DNA of 17,352 nt from Bacteroidota bacterium (GCA_005788145.1 SXYY01000019.1:1-17352); one strand, 5' to 3'. Positions 7,616 through 14,989 are shown, numbered from the stretch's first letter. The notes: generated by a model not told the origin, from the sequence alone. Made by a program: numbers and translations.

Positions 7616-8866
7616 ATGGCAGAAGTTGTTAGATTACCCAAGATGAGCGACACCATGACAGACGGTGTCATCGTTAAGTGGAACTACAAAGTAGGTGATT
7701 CCGTAAAAAGCGGAGACATTTTGGCTGAGGTTGAAACCGATAAAGCCACGATGGACATGGAAGTATACGCCAAAGGTACCATCCTTCACTTGGCTTTGAA
7801 CGAGGGCGATGCTACGCCAGTCGATAGCATCATTGCCGTTGTGGGTAACCCTGGTGAGGATTTCCAATCCCTATTGGGCTCAGCGCCTGCAGCACCTGCT
7901 CCAGCGGCAGTAACTGCACCCGTTGAAACATCTGCACCCGCCCCAGCAGCCGCCGCAACACCCGTTGTAGCACCCGCAGAACCTGCTCCGGTGGCTTCCA
8001 ACAATACAGACGAGCGCTTAAAAGCCAGTCCTTTGGCCAAGAAGTTGGCCGAAGAAAAAGGCATTGATATTCATCAAATTCAAGGAAGTGGTGAAAATGG
8101 TAGAATTGTCAAAAAAGACATCGAAACTTTCACCCCATCTGCAACAGCAAAAACTGCAACCGTTTCAGCAGCACCAACGGGGGCTGAGAGCTTCCACGAG
8201 GTGAATGTATCACAGATGCGCAAAACCATCGCCGCGCGCCTTGGTGAAAGCAAATTCTCTGCACCCCACTTCTATCTCACCTTGGAGATCAACATGGACA
8301 AAGCCACACAAGCCCGCGAGCAAATGAATACCGTGAGCGATGTGAAAATTTCCATGAACGATTTGGTGATTAAAGCCGCTGCCGCTGCGTTGCGTAAAAA
8401 TCCCAATATCAACTCAAGTTGGTTGGGTACAAAAATCCGCTACAACCACCATATCCACATTGGCGTGGCCATGGCTGTAGAAGATGGATTGTTGGTACCG
8501 GTCGTTCGCTTTGCCGACAACAAATCGTTGAGCCAAATCAGCAGTGAAGTGAAGGAATACGGCAAAAAGGCCAAAGAAAAGAAGTTGCAACCCCAAGATT
8601 GGACAGGCAATACCTTTACGATTAGCAACTTGGGCATGTTCGGCATTGATGAATTCACTGCCATCATCAACCCACCCGATGCCTGCATATTGGCGGTGGG
8701 AACCGTGAAAGACACAGTGGGTGTAGTTAATGGCGAAATAAAACCGGTGAAAACCATGAAGGTGACCCTGAGCTGTGACCACCGCGTTGTGGATGGTGCC
8801 ATGGGAGCCCAGTTCCTCAAAACACTCAAAGAATTCTTAGAAGAGCCCTATCGATTGTTGGTATAA
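7616..8866 (+). CDS. aceF: Dihydrolipoamide acetyltransferase, E2 of pyruvate dehydrogenase
   Basis: A 416-residue E2 core subunit, which transfers acetyl groups from E1-bound intermediates through a lipoyl arm to coenzyme A. There is one N-terminal lipoyl domain (about 1-80) with the lipoylated Lys43 in ETDKATMDME. An Ala/Pro-rich swinging linker follows (about 89-127), then a peripheral subunit-binding domain (about 135-170, ASPLAKKLAEEKGID). The catalytic acyltransferase domain ends with DHRVVDGA, carrying His389 and Asp393. A single lipoyl domain is one of the usual E2 arrangements. The frame is open upstream to 7367, but ATG 7616 is chosen because MAEVVRLPKMSDTM is the canonical lipoyl-domain start and a good promoter precedes it. 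E1 and E3 genes are not adjacent; sometimes named pdhC. A 2-oxoglutarate or branched-chain E2 is less likely on overall resemblance. Confidence 0.93.
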   Translation: MAEVVRLPKMSDTMTDGVIVKWNYKVGDSVKSGDILAEVETDKATMDMEVYAKGTILHLALNEGDATPVDSIIAVVGNPGEDFQSLLGSAPAAPAPAAVTAPVETSAPAPAAAATPVVAPAEPAPVASNNTDERLKASPLAKKLAEEKGIDIHQIQGSGENGRIVKKDIETFTPSATAKTATVSAAPTGAESFHEVNVSQMRKTIAARLGESKFSAPHFYLTLEINMDKATQAREQMNTVSDVKISMNDLVIKAAAAALRKNPNINSSWLGTKIRYNHHIHIGVAMAVEDGLLVPVVRFADNKSLSQISSEVKEYGKKAKEKKLQPQDWTGNTFTISNLGMFGIDEFTAIINPPDACILAVGTVKDTVGVVNGEIKPVKTMKVTLSCDHRVVDGAMGAQFLKTLKEFLEEPYRLLV

Positions 8867-8873
8867 TAAAATC

Positions 8874-8900
8874 AAAGGGCTGCAATCGCAGCCCTTTTTT
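8874..8900 (+). terminator. Intrinsic terminator of the E2 gene
   Basis: A perfect 10-bp stem (8874-8883 with 8888-8897) closes an AATC loop and runs into TTTTTT. It starts 7 bases after the E2 stop codon and ends 5 bases before the next ATG, leaving no room for a promoter between them. Confidence 0.88.
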
Positions 8901-8905
8901 ATGCG

Positions 8906-9394
8906 ATGAAAATTAAATTTAACCACATACAAGACCTCTCCGATGCGAGGTATGCCGCCGCTGCCATGTCGGAATGGATCGGCTTTCGCGTTGGCGAAAT
9001 ACCCCTGGCCAGCGTGCAAGAAATCATTGGCTGGTGCGCCGGACCCAAGGTTACCCTGGAGATCTACAACAAGGACCTCAAGGAAACCGCCATCAGCTGG
9101 TGCGATATCCTTCCTGTAGAAGCCATTGAGTGCAAAGCAGAAGATTTGGCATTTTGGCAAGAGGCACTGCCAAACCCCAGCTATGAATGGATCGCCGCTG
9201 ACACGCAGTATGCTACCGTACACAGTCAACCCCCCATCACCATCACCTTGGTGGACCCAAAATTGACATCGCCACAAACCATCAAAGAACTCCAACCCGA
9301 AGCGATCTCACTGAATTGTGAAAAAGAAACTGTGGTGGGCATGAAAAATTACGACCTTTGGAATGATCTCCTTGAAACCCTAGACATTTGGTAA
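8906..9394 (+). CDS. TrpF-like beta/alpha-barrel protein lacking catalytic residues
   Basis: A 162-residue protein resembling phosphoribosylanthranilate isomerase (TrpF) but about 40 residues shorter than the enzyme. The N-terminus MKIKFNHIQDLSDARYAAAAMSEWIGFRVG mirrors the TrpF start KICGIT..DA..A...GAD.lGF. The KxCG catalytic Cys has become Asn in KFNH. The C-terminus (ISLNCEKETVVGMKNYDLWNDLLE) mirrors the enzyme's end (DvnSGvE..pGvKD). I infer a barrel-derived protein without isomerase activity; its function is unknown. No trp genes are nearby. It leads a tight cluster with a small lipoprotein (2-base gap), asd and a DUF2452 gene. ATG 8906 lies just after the E2 terminator, so the cluster depends on read-through or a promoter I cannot see. 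Confidence 0.6.
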   Translation: MKIKFNHIQDLSDARYAAAAMSEWIGFRVGEIPLASVQEIIGWCAGPKVTLEIYNKDLKETAISWCDILPVEAIECKAEDLAFWQEALPNPSYEWIAADTQYATVHSQPPITITLVDPKLTSPQTIKELQPEAISLNCEKETVVGMKNYDLWNDLLETLDIW

Positions 9395-9396
9395 CC

Positions 9397-9663
9397 ATGA
9401 AATACACCTTCCCCTTTGCCATGATTGGCTGCATCGCCATGGGCTTTGCTGCTTGCTCCAACAACCCAGAAGGAGCTTTTAATGAATCTGAAAAACACAC
9501 ACAGGATTCCTTGGACTCTTTGAGTAACGAAGCCCTGTTTCAAGATCTCTACCAAGATTCAACAACTGGCGATACAACCACAGCCAAACCCGGTGATGTA
9601 ACCACAGAAACCCTGCCCGCTACATCCCCAGACAACACCCCTTTGCAACCCCAACATCGATGA
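9397..9663 (+). CDS. Small predicted lipoprotein
   Basis: An 88-residue protein with a lipoprotein signal peptide (MKYTFPFAMIGCIAMGFAAC, lipidated Cys at about residue 20). The short mature part is hydrophilic, rich in Asp, Ser, Thr and Pro (for example DSTTGDTTTAKPGD), and is probably disordered. I recognise no domain. ATG 9397 is preferred to the in-frame TTG at 9388, which overlaps the upstream gene. The start follows the TrpF-like stop by 2 bases, and the stop overlaps the asd start (ATGA), so the gene is embedded in the cluster and likely translated by coupling. Its membrane location says nothing about a role in the asd pathway. Confidence 0.7.
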   Translation: MKYTFPFAMIGCIAMGFAACSNNPEGAFNESEKHTQDSLDSLSNEALFQDLYQDSTTGDTTTAKPGDVTTETLPATSPDNTPLQPQHR

Positions 9664-10667
9664 GAATTGCTGTTGTTGGTGCCACAGGATTGGTGGGCAC
9701 AAAAATGCTTCAGGTACTTGCCGAACGCAATTTCCCTATCACCGAATTGCTCCCCACTGCATCGGAGAGAAGTGTGGGCAAAATCATCCATTTTCAAGGA
9801 AAAGAATATCCCATCATCTCCCTGCAACAAGCGGTAGATGCCAAACCCCATATCGCCATCTTCAGCGCGGGTGGGAGCATGAGCACAGAATGGGCACCCA
9901 AATTTGCGGCGAACAATACCTTCGTGATCGACAATTCCAGTGCGTGGCGCATGGATCCTTCTGTACCGTTGGTGGTGCCTGAAGTCAACCCAGACGCCAT
10001 TCAACCCCATCACAGAATCATCGCCAACCCCAACTGCTCTACCATCCAAATGGTTGTGGCACTCAAACCCCTGCACAATGCCTATCAACTGCTGCGCGTG
10101 GTGGTGAGTACTTACCAAAGCGTTACCGGAACTGGCCAAAAAGGGGTTACCCAACTGCTCAATGAACGCGCCAATATCAATGGCGACACCGTTTACCCCC
10201 ATCCCATCGATTTGAATGCCCTGCCACACATCGATGTGTTCATGGACAATGGCTACACCAAAGAAGAATGGAAAATGATGGTGGAAACACGCAAAATCAT
10301 GGACCTTCCCCAACTGAATATCACGGCAACCACCGTGCGTATTCCTGCCATGGGCGGACATTCGGAGAGCGTCAATGCATCCTTCGCACATCCCTTCGAT
10401 TTGGAAGAAGTGAAAGTCCAACTGAGCCAAGCGCCCGGGGTTACCTTGCAAGACAATCCCGCTGAAAATCTCTATCCCATGCCCATCACTTGCCACGACA
10501 AAGACGATGTGTTTGTGGGTAGAATCCGACGGGATGACAGCGCACCCAATACCCTCAACATGTGGGTGGTATCAGACAATCTGCGAAAGGGGGCTGCCAC
10601 AAATGCCATTCAAATTGCCGAATTGTTGCTACAGAAAAACTGGGCACGGGAACAATTTGCCCATTGA
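9660..10667 (+). CDS. asd: Aspartate-semialdehyde dehydrogenase
   Basis: A 335-residue enzyme making aspartate-4-semialdehyde from aspartyl phosphate with NADPH. This is the branch point to lysine and diaminopimelate, threonine and methionine. The nucleotide-binding GATGLVG is at residues 7-13. The catalytic Cys126 sits in NPNCSTIQ, and Gln153 lies in STYQSVTGTG. The acid/base His234 lies in MGGHSESV. The length matches the 330-340 residues of the Gram-positive/Bacteroidota-type enzyme. Its ATG overlaps the stop of the upstream lipoprotein gene by four bases (ATGA), suggesting translational coupling. DUF2452 follows after 15 bases. No lysC or dapA is adjacent. Confidence 0.96.
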   Translation: MRIAVVGATGLVGTKMLQVLAERNFPITELLPTASERSVGKIIHFQGKEYPIISLQQAVDAKPHIAIFSAGGSMSTEWAPKFAANNTFVIDNSSAWRMDPSVPLVVPEVNPDAIQPHHRIIANPNCSTIQMVVALKPLHNAYQLLRVVVSTYQSVTGTGQKGVTQLLNERANINGDTVYPHPIDLNALPHIDVFMDNGYTKEEWKMMVETRKIMDLPQLNITATTVRIPAMGGHSESVNASFAHPFDLEEVKVQLSQAPGVTLQDNPAENLYPMPITCHDKDDVFVGRIRRDDSAPNTLNMWVVSDNLRKGAATNAIQIAELLLQKNWAREQFAH

Positions 10668-10682
10668 GTTGTTAGTCGTATC

Positions 10683-11150
10683 ATGCTGGCCAACGATACA
10701 CACGATACCACTGAAGAATCGACCCAAGACAACAGGCCGCTGGTGTTGAAAGACGCCCTATTTCAAGGCGAAGCGCACAGTGCGCCCTATGCCCTGAGTG
10801 TTAGTTCGCCCAAAATCGAACCCATCGACAAGCGAATGCTGGTGGCCAATGCCCATGAAAGCATGCAGCACCAGGCCGAACAGCAAATTTCGATGTTGAA
10901 AAAACAGGCCGAACTGCTCATGAAACAAGCCAAAGCCATCGAAGAACGCCTGGCCCTCTCGCACGCCATTTACAAAGCCGATATCAATTTTGAGCCCGTG
11001 ATCCACGGCATCTATCACGTTTACCAAAAAGACGATGGCACCCAAGTGCTCAGCATGGTTGCGCCCTACGAATGGGGTAAAAATGCGCCGTACACCTTTT
11101 TGAATACTGTGCGATTGCTGGCTGATCGCACCTGGGAAATCCTCGCCTAA
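10683..11150 (+). CDS. DUF2452 family protein
   Basis: A 155-residue protein resembling the DUF2452 family, which has no known function. The middle (about 60-95) is an amphipathic helix rich in Gln, Lys, Ala and Leu (EQQISMLKKQAELLMKQAKA) that probably forms a coiled coil. The C-terminal part carries the family's recognisable stretch: FEPVIHGIYHVYQKDDG, then LSMVAPYEWG and a final RTWEI. There is no signal peptide or membrane segment, so it is probably cytoplasmic. It is the last gene of the asd cluster and converges on murQ 23 bases away; I see no terminator in that gap. Confidence 0.72.
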   Translation: MLANDTHDTTEESTQDNRPLVLKDALFQGEAHSAPYALSVSSPKIEPIDKRMLVANAHESMQHQAEQQISMLKKQAELLMKQAKAIEERLALSHAIYKADINFEPVIHGIYHVYQKDDGTQVLSMVAPYEWGKNAPYTFLNTVRLLADRTWEILA

Positions 11151-11173
11151 GGCAGGATTGAACGCGCCACCCC

Positions 11174-11983
11174 TTAATGCTGCTCTGAACGCCACTGATC
11201 CACGGCCTTGCGCACCGATCCGGCCGATAACAATAGCGACTTAGCCTCTGCTTCAGGCAAACCCGTTTCGTCCATCACCATGGTTGTACCCCTGGCAATC
11301 AACTTGTGGTTGGTTAACTGCATGTCGATCATTTTGTTGTCCTTCACATGCCCCAACCGAATCATCACACTCGTGGTAATCATATTCAACACCATCTTCG
11401 TTGCAGTACCCGCTTTCATCCGGGTGCTTCCTGTAACAAATTCGGGTCCGGTTTCAACTTCTACACACACATCACAAACTGAACGCATCTGGCTTTCCTT
11501 GTTGCAAACCACACCGCCGGTGGCGATGCCCAAAGATTGACACTTTCTCAACGCCCCAATGACATACGGTGTGCGGCCGGAAGCCGCGATGCCAATCACC
11601 ACATCTTTGGTGTTGATACCATAGGATTCCAAATCGCGGAAGCCTTGTTCTTCGTCGTCCTCAGCAAATTCCACCGCTTTGCGAATGGCCCCATCGCCTC
11701 CGGCGATGATGCCTATCACTTTATCAAACGGAACACCGTAGGTAGGCGGACATTCACTGGCGTCCACAATCCCTAACCGACCGCTGGTTCCCGCACCCAT
11801 GTAAAACAACCGGCCGCCATTCTGCAAGCGTGAAAAAACCAATTCACACAACGCCGCAATGTGGCTCGCTTCGCTCGCCACCCGCCCATGCAACAAAGCA
11901 TCCTCTTGGTTGATGCCCTGCACCAACGACAAAAAATCCAACGACTCTAAATTCCGGTGATGTGAACTCGATTCAGTCTGCAT
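11174..11983 (-). CDS. murQ: N-acetylmuramic acid 6-phosphate etherase
   Basis: A 269-residue SIS-domain lyase that splits the D-lactyl ether of MurNAc-6-phosphate to give GlcNAc-6-phosphate, for recycling or using peptidoglycan sugars. Key motifs are MGAGTSGRLGIVDASECPPTYG (62-83), with the catalytic Glu77 in DASE, and AGGDGAIRKAVEFAEDD. Also present are TGSTRMKAGTATKMVLNMI and DMQLTNHKLIARGT. It is shorter than the 298-residue E. coli protein, lacking mainly C-terminal residues. ATG 11983 is chosen over the longer frame from 12031 because it gives the conserved TESSSHHRN start and overlaps the GH3 stop in TAATG. No anmK or MurNAc transporter gene is in the window. Confidence 0.93.
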   Translation of the reverse strand: MQTESSSHHRNLESLDFLSLVQGINQEDALLHGRVASEASHIAALCELVFSRLQNGGRLFYMGAGTSGRLGIVDASECPPTYGVPFDKVIGIIAGGDGAIRKAVEFAEDDEEQGFRDLESYGINTKDVVIGIAASGRTPYVIGALRKCQSLGIATGGVVCNKESQMRSVCDVCVEVETGPEFVTGSTRMKAGTATKMVLNMITTSVMIRLGHVKDNKMIDMQLTNHKLIARGTTMVMDETGLPEAEAKSLLLSAGSVRKAVDQWRSEQH

Positions 11984-13548
11984 TACGCAAAAGTATCCTT
12001 TTGGTAGCGACTCCCCAAAAACGATAGCCACTCATTGTATACCGACTCCGGCATCACACGCGGAAACTTCGCCTGTCCGCCCAACTTCCCCCGTTGATCC
12101 ATGAAATCCAAAAAATCCGACTCCGGCATCCAAAACAATTCCATCCGCTTCAACACATGCTGTCGCTCCGTGGCATAATCATCATTGAGTTCCACCAACG
12201 CCTCATCCAAAATGCGCTGCGCCTGCGCCGCATCCGGCTTTGCTACCCCATTGGGGTATGCCAAAAACCACCGATGACCCATCTCACCCGCCTCATGCTT
12301 CAAACCCCTGACCGTAAATTCGGGTATCGGAAAGCCCAACGACTGACCCAATACCTTGGTGGCACGGTTCATGTTCTCCACCGACAAATGCTCACCGCAC
12401 AAACTCAAGTATTGCTTGGTTCTACCCGTGATTTTGATCTCACACGCATCTAAATCGGTAAACTGAATCACATCGCCAATCAAATATCGCCAAGCACCGG
12501 CACAAGTGGTAATCAATATCGCATAGCTCACCCCAGCCTCAACTTGATCGATATCCAACGCCACTGCACCCGCCAGAATATCGCCCGAATCGCTGAAATT
12601 TTGCTGATTAAATGGCACAAACTCAAAGTACATTTTGTTGCGAAAAACCAATCCCATCCCCTCACTGCTCAATTTGGTTTGGTTAGCAATGAAACCCTCG
12701 CTGGCCAGATAGGTTTCGAAATAGTAAATGGGCCGACCCAACATCGCATCAATCTGGTCCTTGTATGGCGTCACTGATACCGCACCCCAAGTGTACACAC
12801 TCAGGTGCGGCCAAATTTCATGGATGTGCTTCAAATTGTATCGCGCAATGATTCGCTCAAACAACATTTTTACCCAAGCTGGTCCACCAGCCACCATCGC
12901 TACATCCCATTTTGGCGCCTCATTCACCATGATTTCCAACTTCTGATGCCAGTCTTTCTGTTTTTTGATTTCCTCTGTGGGCTTGGCAAAACGCTCTATC
13001 CAATAGGGCAAATTCAAGGTGGTAATGCCACTCAAATCCCCCGAATATTTCTGTCCGTCAAAATTCAAATCCGTACTTCCACCAATCATCAAGTAGTCTT
13101 TGGTGAAAAAATCCTTGGGTACATCGGTCTTAGCGATGGCAAACAACTGCCTCCGACTCGCCCTGGCAATCGATTTCAATTGATCTTGGGTCACCGGAAT
13201 GTACTTGCTTGCACCTTGGGTGGTTCCCGAACTCAACGCAAAATATTTCGTGCTACCCGGCCAGGTTACATTGTCTTCCCCACTGTATTCCCTCTGCCAC
13301 CAACCATGCATGCCTTCGTAATCGGTGATGGGTACATTTTTTTTGAATTGGGCGATGGTGTCTTCTGCTATCAAGAGCGATTCAAACTGATGCAACTTGC
13401 CAAATTGGGTATCGCGGGCGTGGAACAACATTTTCTTCAACGTTCTGTCCTGCCACTTTTTGGCACGAGCCCGTTTCAAAATCAACACATCGGTCACGTT
13501 CTTCGCTCGCTCAAACAGGGGAACTAAAAAACTTTTGTGTGATGCCAT
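11983..13548 (-). CDS. GH3-family acyl-adenylating enzyme
   Basis: A 521-residue protein of the GH3 family, named after plant auxin-responsive enzymes that adenylate a carboxylic acid and join it to an amino acid. Three signature regions of the fold are visible: the P-loop-like FALSSGTTQGASKY (103-116), YLASEGFIANQ (280-290), and CAGAWRYLIGDVIQFTD (349-365), with the Asp that contacts ATP. Bacterial GH3 homologues are mostly uncharacterised, so the acyl and amine substrates are unknown. Its stop codon overlaps the murQ start by one base, so the two are co-transcribed and probably translationally coupled. AAGGAG immediately precedes the ATG with no spacing, so it should not serve as a ribosome-binding site. 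It is not a CoA ligase by motif. Confidence 0.87.
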   Translation of the reverse strand: MASHKSFLVPLFERAKNVTDVLILKRARAKKWQDRTLKKMLFHARDTQFGKLHQFESLLIAEDTIAQFKKNVPITDYEGMHGWWQREYSGEDNVTWPGSTKYFALSSGTTQGASKYIPVTQDQLKSIARASRRQLFAIAKTDVPKDFFTKDYLMIGGSTDLNFDGQKYSGDLSGITTLNLPYWIERFAKPTEEIKKQKDWHQKLEIMVNEAPKWDVAMVAGGPAWVKMLFERIIARYNLKHIHEIWPHLSVYTWGAVSVTPYKDQIDAMLGRPIYYFETYLASEGFIANQTKLSSEGMGLVFRNKMYFEFVPFNQQNFSDSGDILAGAVALDIDQVEAGVSYAILITTCAGAWRYLIGDVIQFTDLDACEIKITGRTKQYLSLCGEHLSVENMNRATKVLGQSLGFPIPEFTVRGLKHEAGEMGHRWFLAYPNGVAKPDAAQAQRILDEALVELNDDYATERQHVLKRMELFWMPESDFLDFMDQRGKLGGQAKFPRVMPESVYNEWLSFLGSRYQKDTFA

Positions 13549-13573
13549 CTCCTTATTTCGAACTCCTATGTTA

Positions 13574-13606
13574 CAAAAATTACGCCACGCTTACGCCACG
13601 ACAAAA
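13574..13606 (-). promoter_or_regulatory. Promoter of the GH3-murQ operon
   Basis: On the minus strand TTTTG (13606-13602) and TAATTTTTG (13582-13574) are separated by 19 nt. The -7 box has one extra T relative to TAnnTTTG, so the match is imperfect. The spacer is filled by an 11-bp tandem repeat. Confidence 0.45.
13580..13600. repeat. Tandem 11-bp repeat in divergent promoter region
   Basis: TTACGCCACGC at 13580-13590 is followed directly by TTACGCCACG at 13591-13600. The array lies between the -33 and -7 boxes of the GH3 promoter and about 15 bases from the -7-like box of the gene on the other strand. It could be an operator or a chance duplication. Confidence 0.6.
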
Positions 13607-13614
13607 TAATTGTT

Positions 13615-13622
13615 GACCTTTG
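13615..13622 (+). promoter_or_regulatory. Weak -7-like box before the 121-residue protein gene
   Basis: GACCTTTG differs from TAnnTTTG at one base and ends 8 nt before ATG 13631, the same distance seen at other starts here. No -33 TTG is found at proper spacing. Confidence 0.35.
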
Positions 13623-13630
13623 CAAGCAAG

Positions 13631-13996
13631 ATGGCAGACGGATTGATGAATGAAATTAGGGACAAATGGTTGCGTGTGGTGGCCTTTGTGGAAGAGAATT
13701 TTGAGAAAAAACCAGATCTCAATGCCATTTTGTTCTTGATTGGCATCCGTGAATTGGGGGAGCTGCGCGACAAACCCTTCACCAAAGAAGAGAAGGTGCA
13801 CCTGATGCACATCGCCACCTGCAAAATATTGAGTTACAGCGGATATTATGAGCAAGTGGGATTCGACAAAAACGGTTGGCCCGCTTGGGAGAATAAAACC
13901 CCGCTACCCAACTTGGGATACCTTGAACAAGAAAGCCTCATGCGTCAGCACATTGTTGAATATTTTGAAAGTGAAGAAATCATCCAATTCCAATAA
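13631..13996 (+). CDS. Conserved Bacteroidota protein of unknown function
   Basis: A 121-residue soluble protein without signal peptide or membrane segment. From memory it belongs to a small family seen in Bacteroidota; I know of no assigned function. Visible features are a helical N-terminus (DKWLRVVAFVEENF), then KKPDLNAILFLIGIRELGEL, a KPFTKEEKVHLMHIATCKIL helix, GYYEQVGFDKNGWPAWENK, and an acidic C-terminus ending EYFESEEIIQF. The frame can be extended to a TTG at 13610, but ATG 13631 is preferred because it follows the -7-like box at the local spacing. It diverges from the GH3 gene and is followed after 27 bases by the cyclophilin gene on the same strand. Confidence 0.75.
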   Translation: MADGLMNEIRDKWLRVVAFVEENFEKKPDLNAILFLIGIRELGELRDKPFTKEEKVHLMHIATCKILSYSGYYEQVGFDKNGWPAWENKTPLPNLGYLEQESLMRQHIVEYFESEEIIQFQ

Positions 13997-14023
13997 TCAA
14001 ACCCAAAGCGTAATATTGAAATC

Positions 14024-14932
14024 ATGTTGAAGAAGAATCGAATCAACCTAGGCTTAGGCTTCGTCCTTACCACCGCGATGATTGCCGTTTTTGCTTGCAA
14101 TTCATCAACCGAAACTGCGTCGGCCCCAGACTCAACCCAGGCCAAAAACAATGCAACCGCCAGCGAGGATTACAGCGATAGTACAGCCCCTGACAATTGG
14201 ACGCGGGTATCGATCAAAACCACGGTGGGCGATATGGTTTTGGCACTCAATCCCGAACAGAAGAAGCACAGCGAAAACTTCATCAAACTCGTCAATCAAG
14301 GTTTCTATAATGGTGTTTTGTTTCACCGCGTGATCAAAGATTTCATGGTGCAAAGTGGCGACCCAAAATCCAAAGGTGCTGCCCCCAATGTTCAATTGGG
14401 CGATGGCGGTCCGGGTTACACCGTCCCCAATGAAATCAAAAGCGAATACAGGCATTTCAGAGGCGCGCTCTCCGCTGCCCGTCAGAGCGACGAAATGAAC
14501 CCCATGAAAAACAGCTCGGGTTCCCAATTTTTTATCGTTACAGGTACCCAAGTTGGAGAAGCCCAGTACAAACAAGCCCTCGAAACCATCGCTTTTGAAA
14601 TTTTCCGCAAAGATCCCGCCAACGCCGAAACCGTGCGCAACGGGCAAATCATGAGTCAGAGCGGCAACATGGCTGGCCTGCGTGCCATTGAACTTCAGGT
14701 ACAGGAAGGAATGAAACCCATCATCGATAAGTTGTATGCGGAAATACCCGAAATCGACAAAAAACGCTATGCAAATTGGGGCGGTGCACCCAACCTCGAC
14801 AACAACTACACCGTTTTTGGAAAATTGGTGTCAGGCTACCACGTGCTATCAGCCATCGAATCACAACCCACCAACATGCAGGATCGTCCAACCAGAGACA
14901 TTAGCATCATCGAGGCCAAGGTCTTGAAATAA
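14024..14932 (+). CDS. Cyclophilin-type peptidyl-prolyl isomerase lipoprotein
   Basis: A 302-residue cyclophilin exported as a lipoprotein (signal ending AVFAC, Cys25), so a periplasmic or membrane-tethered folding factor for Xaa-Pro bonds. After a Ser/Thr/Ala-rich linker (26-58) the domain starts at VSIKTTVGDMVLAL. The active-site motif FHRVIKDFMVQSGD (100-113) keeps the Arg, Phe and Gln of cyclophilin A, and SSGSQFFI (164-171) keeps the second Gln. About 80 mostly helical residues (176-257) are inserted between SQFFIVTGTQ and LDNNYTVFGKLVSG, in the loop that holds the cyclosporin-contact Trp. The usual active-site His of the following strand is Tyr (residue 262). Similar insertions are, as I recall, frequent in Bacteroidota homologues. 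A hairpin at 14990-15021 may terminate its transcript. Confidence 0.9.
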   Translation: MLKKNRINLGLGFVLTTAMIAVFACNSSTETASAPDSTQAKNNATASEDYSDSTAPDNWTRVSIKTTVGDMVLALNPEQKKHSENFIKLVNQGFYNGVLFHRVIKDFMVQSGDPKSKGAAPNVQLGDGGPGYTVPNEIKSEYRHFRGALSAARQSDEMNPMKNSSGSQFFIVTGTQVGEAQYKQALETIAFEIFRKDPANAETVRNGQIMSQSGNMAGLRAIELQVQEGMKPIIDKLYAEIPEIDKKRYANWGGAPNLDNNYTVFGKLVSGYHVLSAIESQPTNMQDRPTRDISIIEAKVLK

Positions 14933-14964
14933 TTTGGACACTGAGGGAAAATTTCGTATATTTG
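14933..14964 (+). promoter_or_regulatory. Promoter of the rimP-nusA operon
   Basis: TTTG (14933-14936), a 20-nt spacer and TATATTTG (14957-14964) form a full match to the Bacteroidota promoter pattern. It begins at the base after the cyclophilin stop codon. Transcription should start near 14970, giving a leader of about 59 nt before ATG 15029. Confidence 0.75.
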
Positions 14965-14989
14965 CAAAACTTTTCCAATTAACCTTAGG

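Noticed and set aside
7979..8000. Repeated GCAGCACCTGCTCC-like segments around 7886-8000 as a DNA repeat
   Set aside because: They encode the Ala/Pro linker of the E2 protein; the repetition comes from the protein sequence.
8862..8867. TATAAT, a perfect sigma-70-type -10 box, at the end of the E2 gene
   Set aside because: Bacteroidota housekeeping promoters use TAnnTTTG; this hexamer overlaps the stop codon, has no partner element, and is followed by a terminator.
9549..10496. Long open frame of 315 codons on the minus strand opposite asd
   Set aside because: It lies antisense to a clear asd with intact catalytic motifs; its translation is His/Cys/Gly-rich with no recognisable domain, as expected of a shadow frame.
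12805..13527. Open frame of 240 codons on the plus strand opposite the GH3 gene
   Set aside because: It is a shadow of the GH3 reading frame without any domain or start signal.
13549..13554. AAGGAG immediately before the GH3 start as a ribosome-binding site
   Set aside because: It touches the ATG with no spacing, too close to work as a Shine-Dalgarno sequence, and other genes here lack one.
14011..14018. TAATATTG before the cyclophilin gene as a -7 box
   Set aside because: It has one mismatch in the important TTTG part, lies only 5 nt from the ATG, and has no supporting -33 element.
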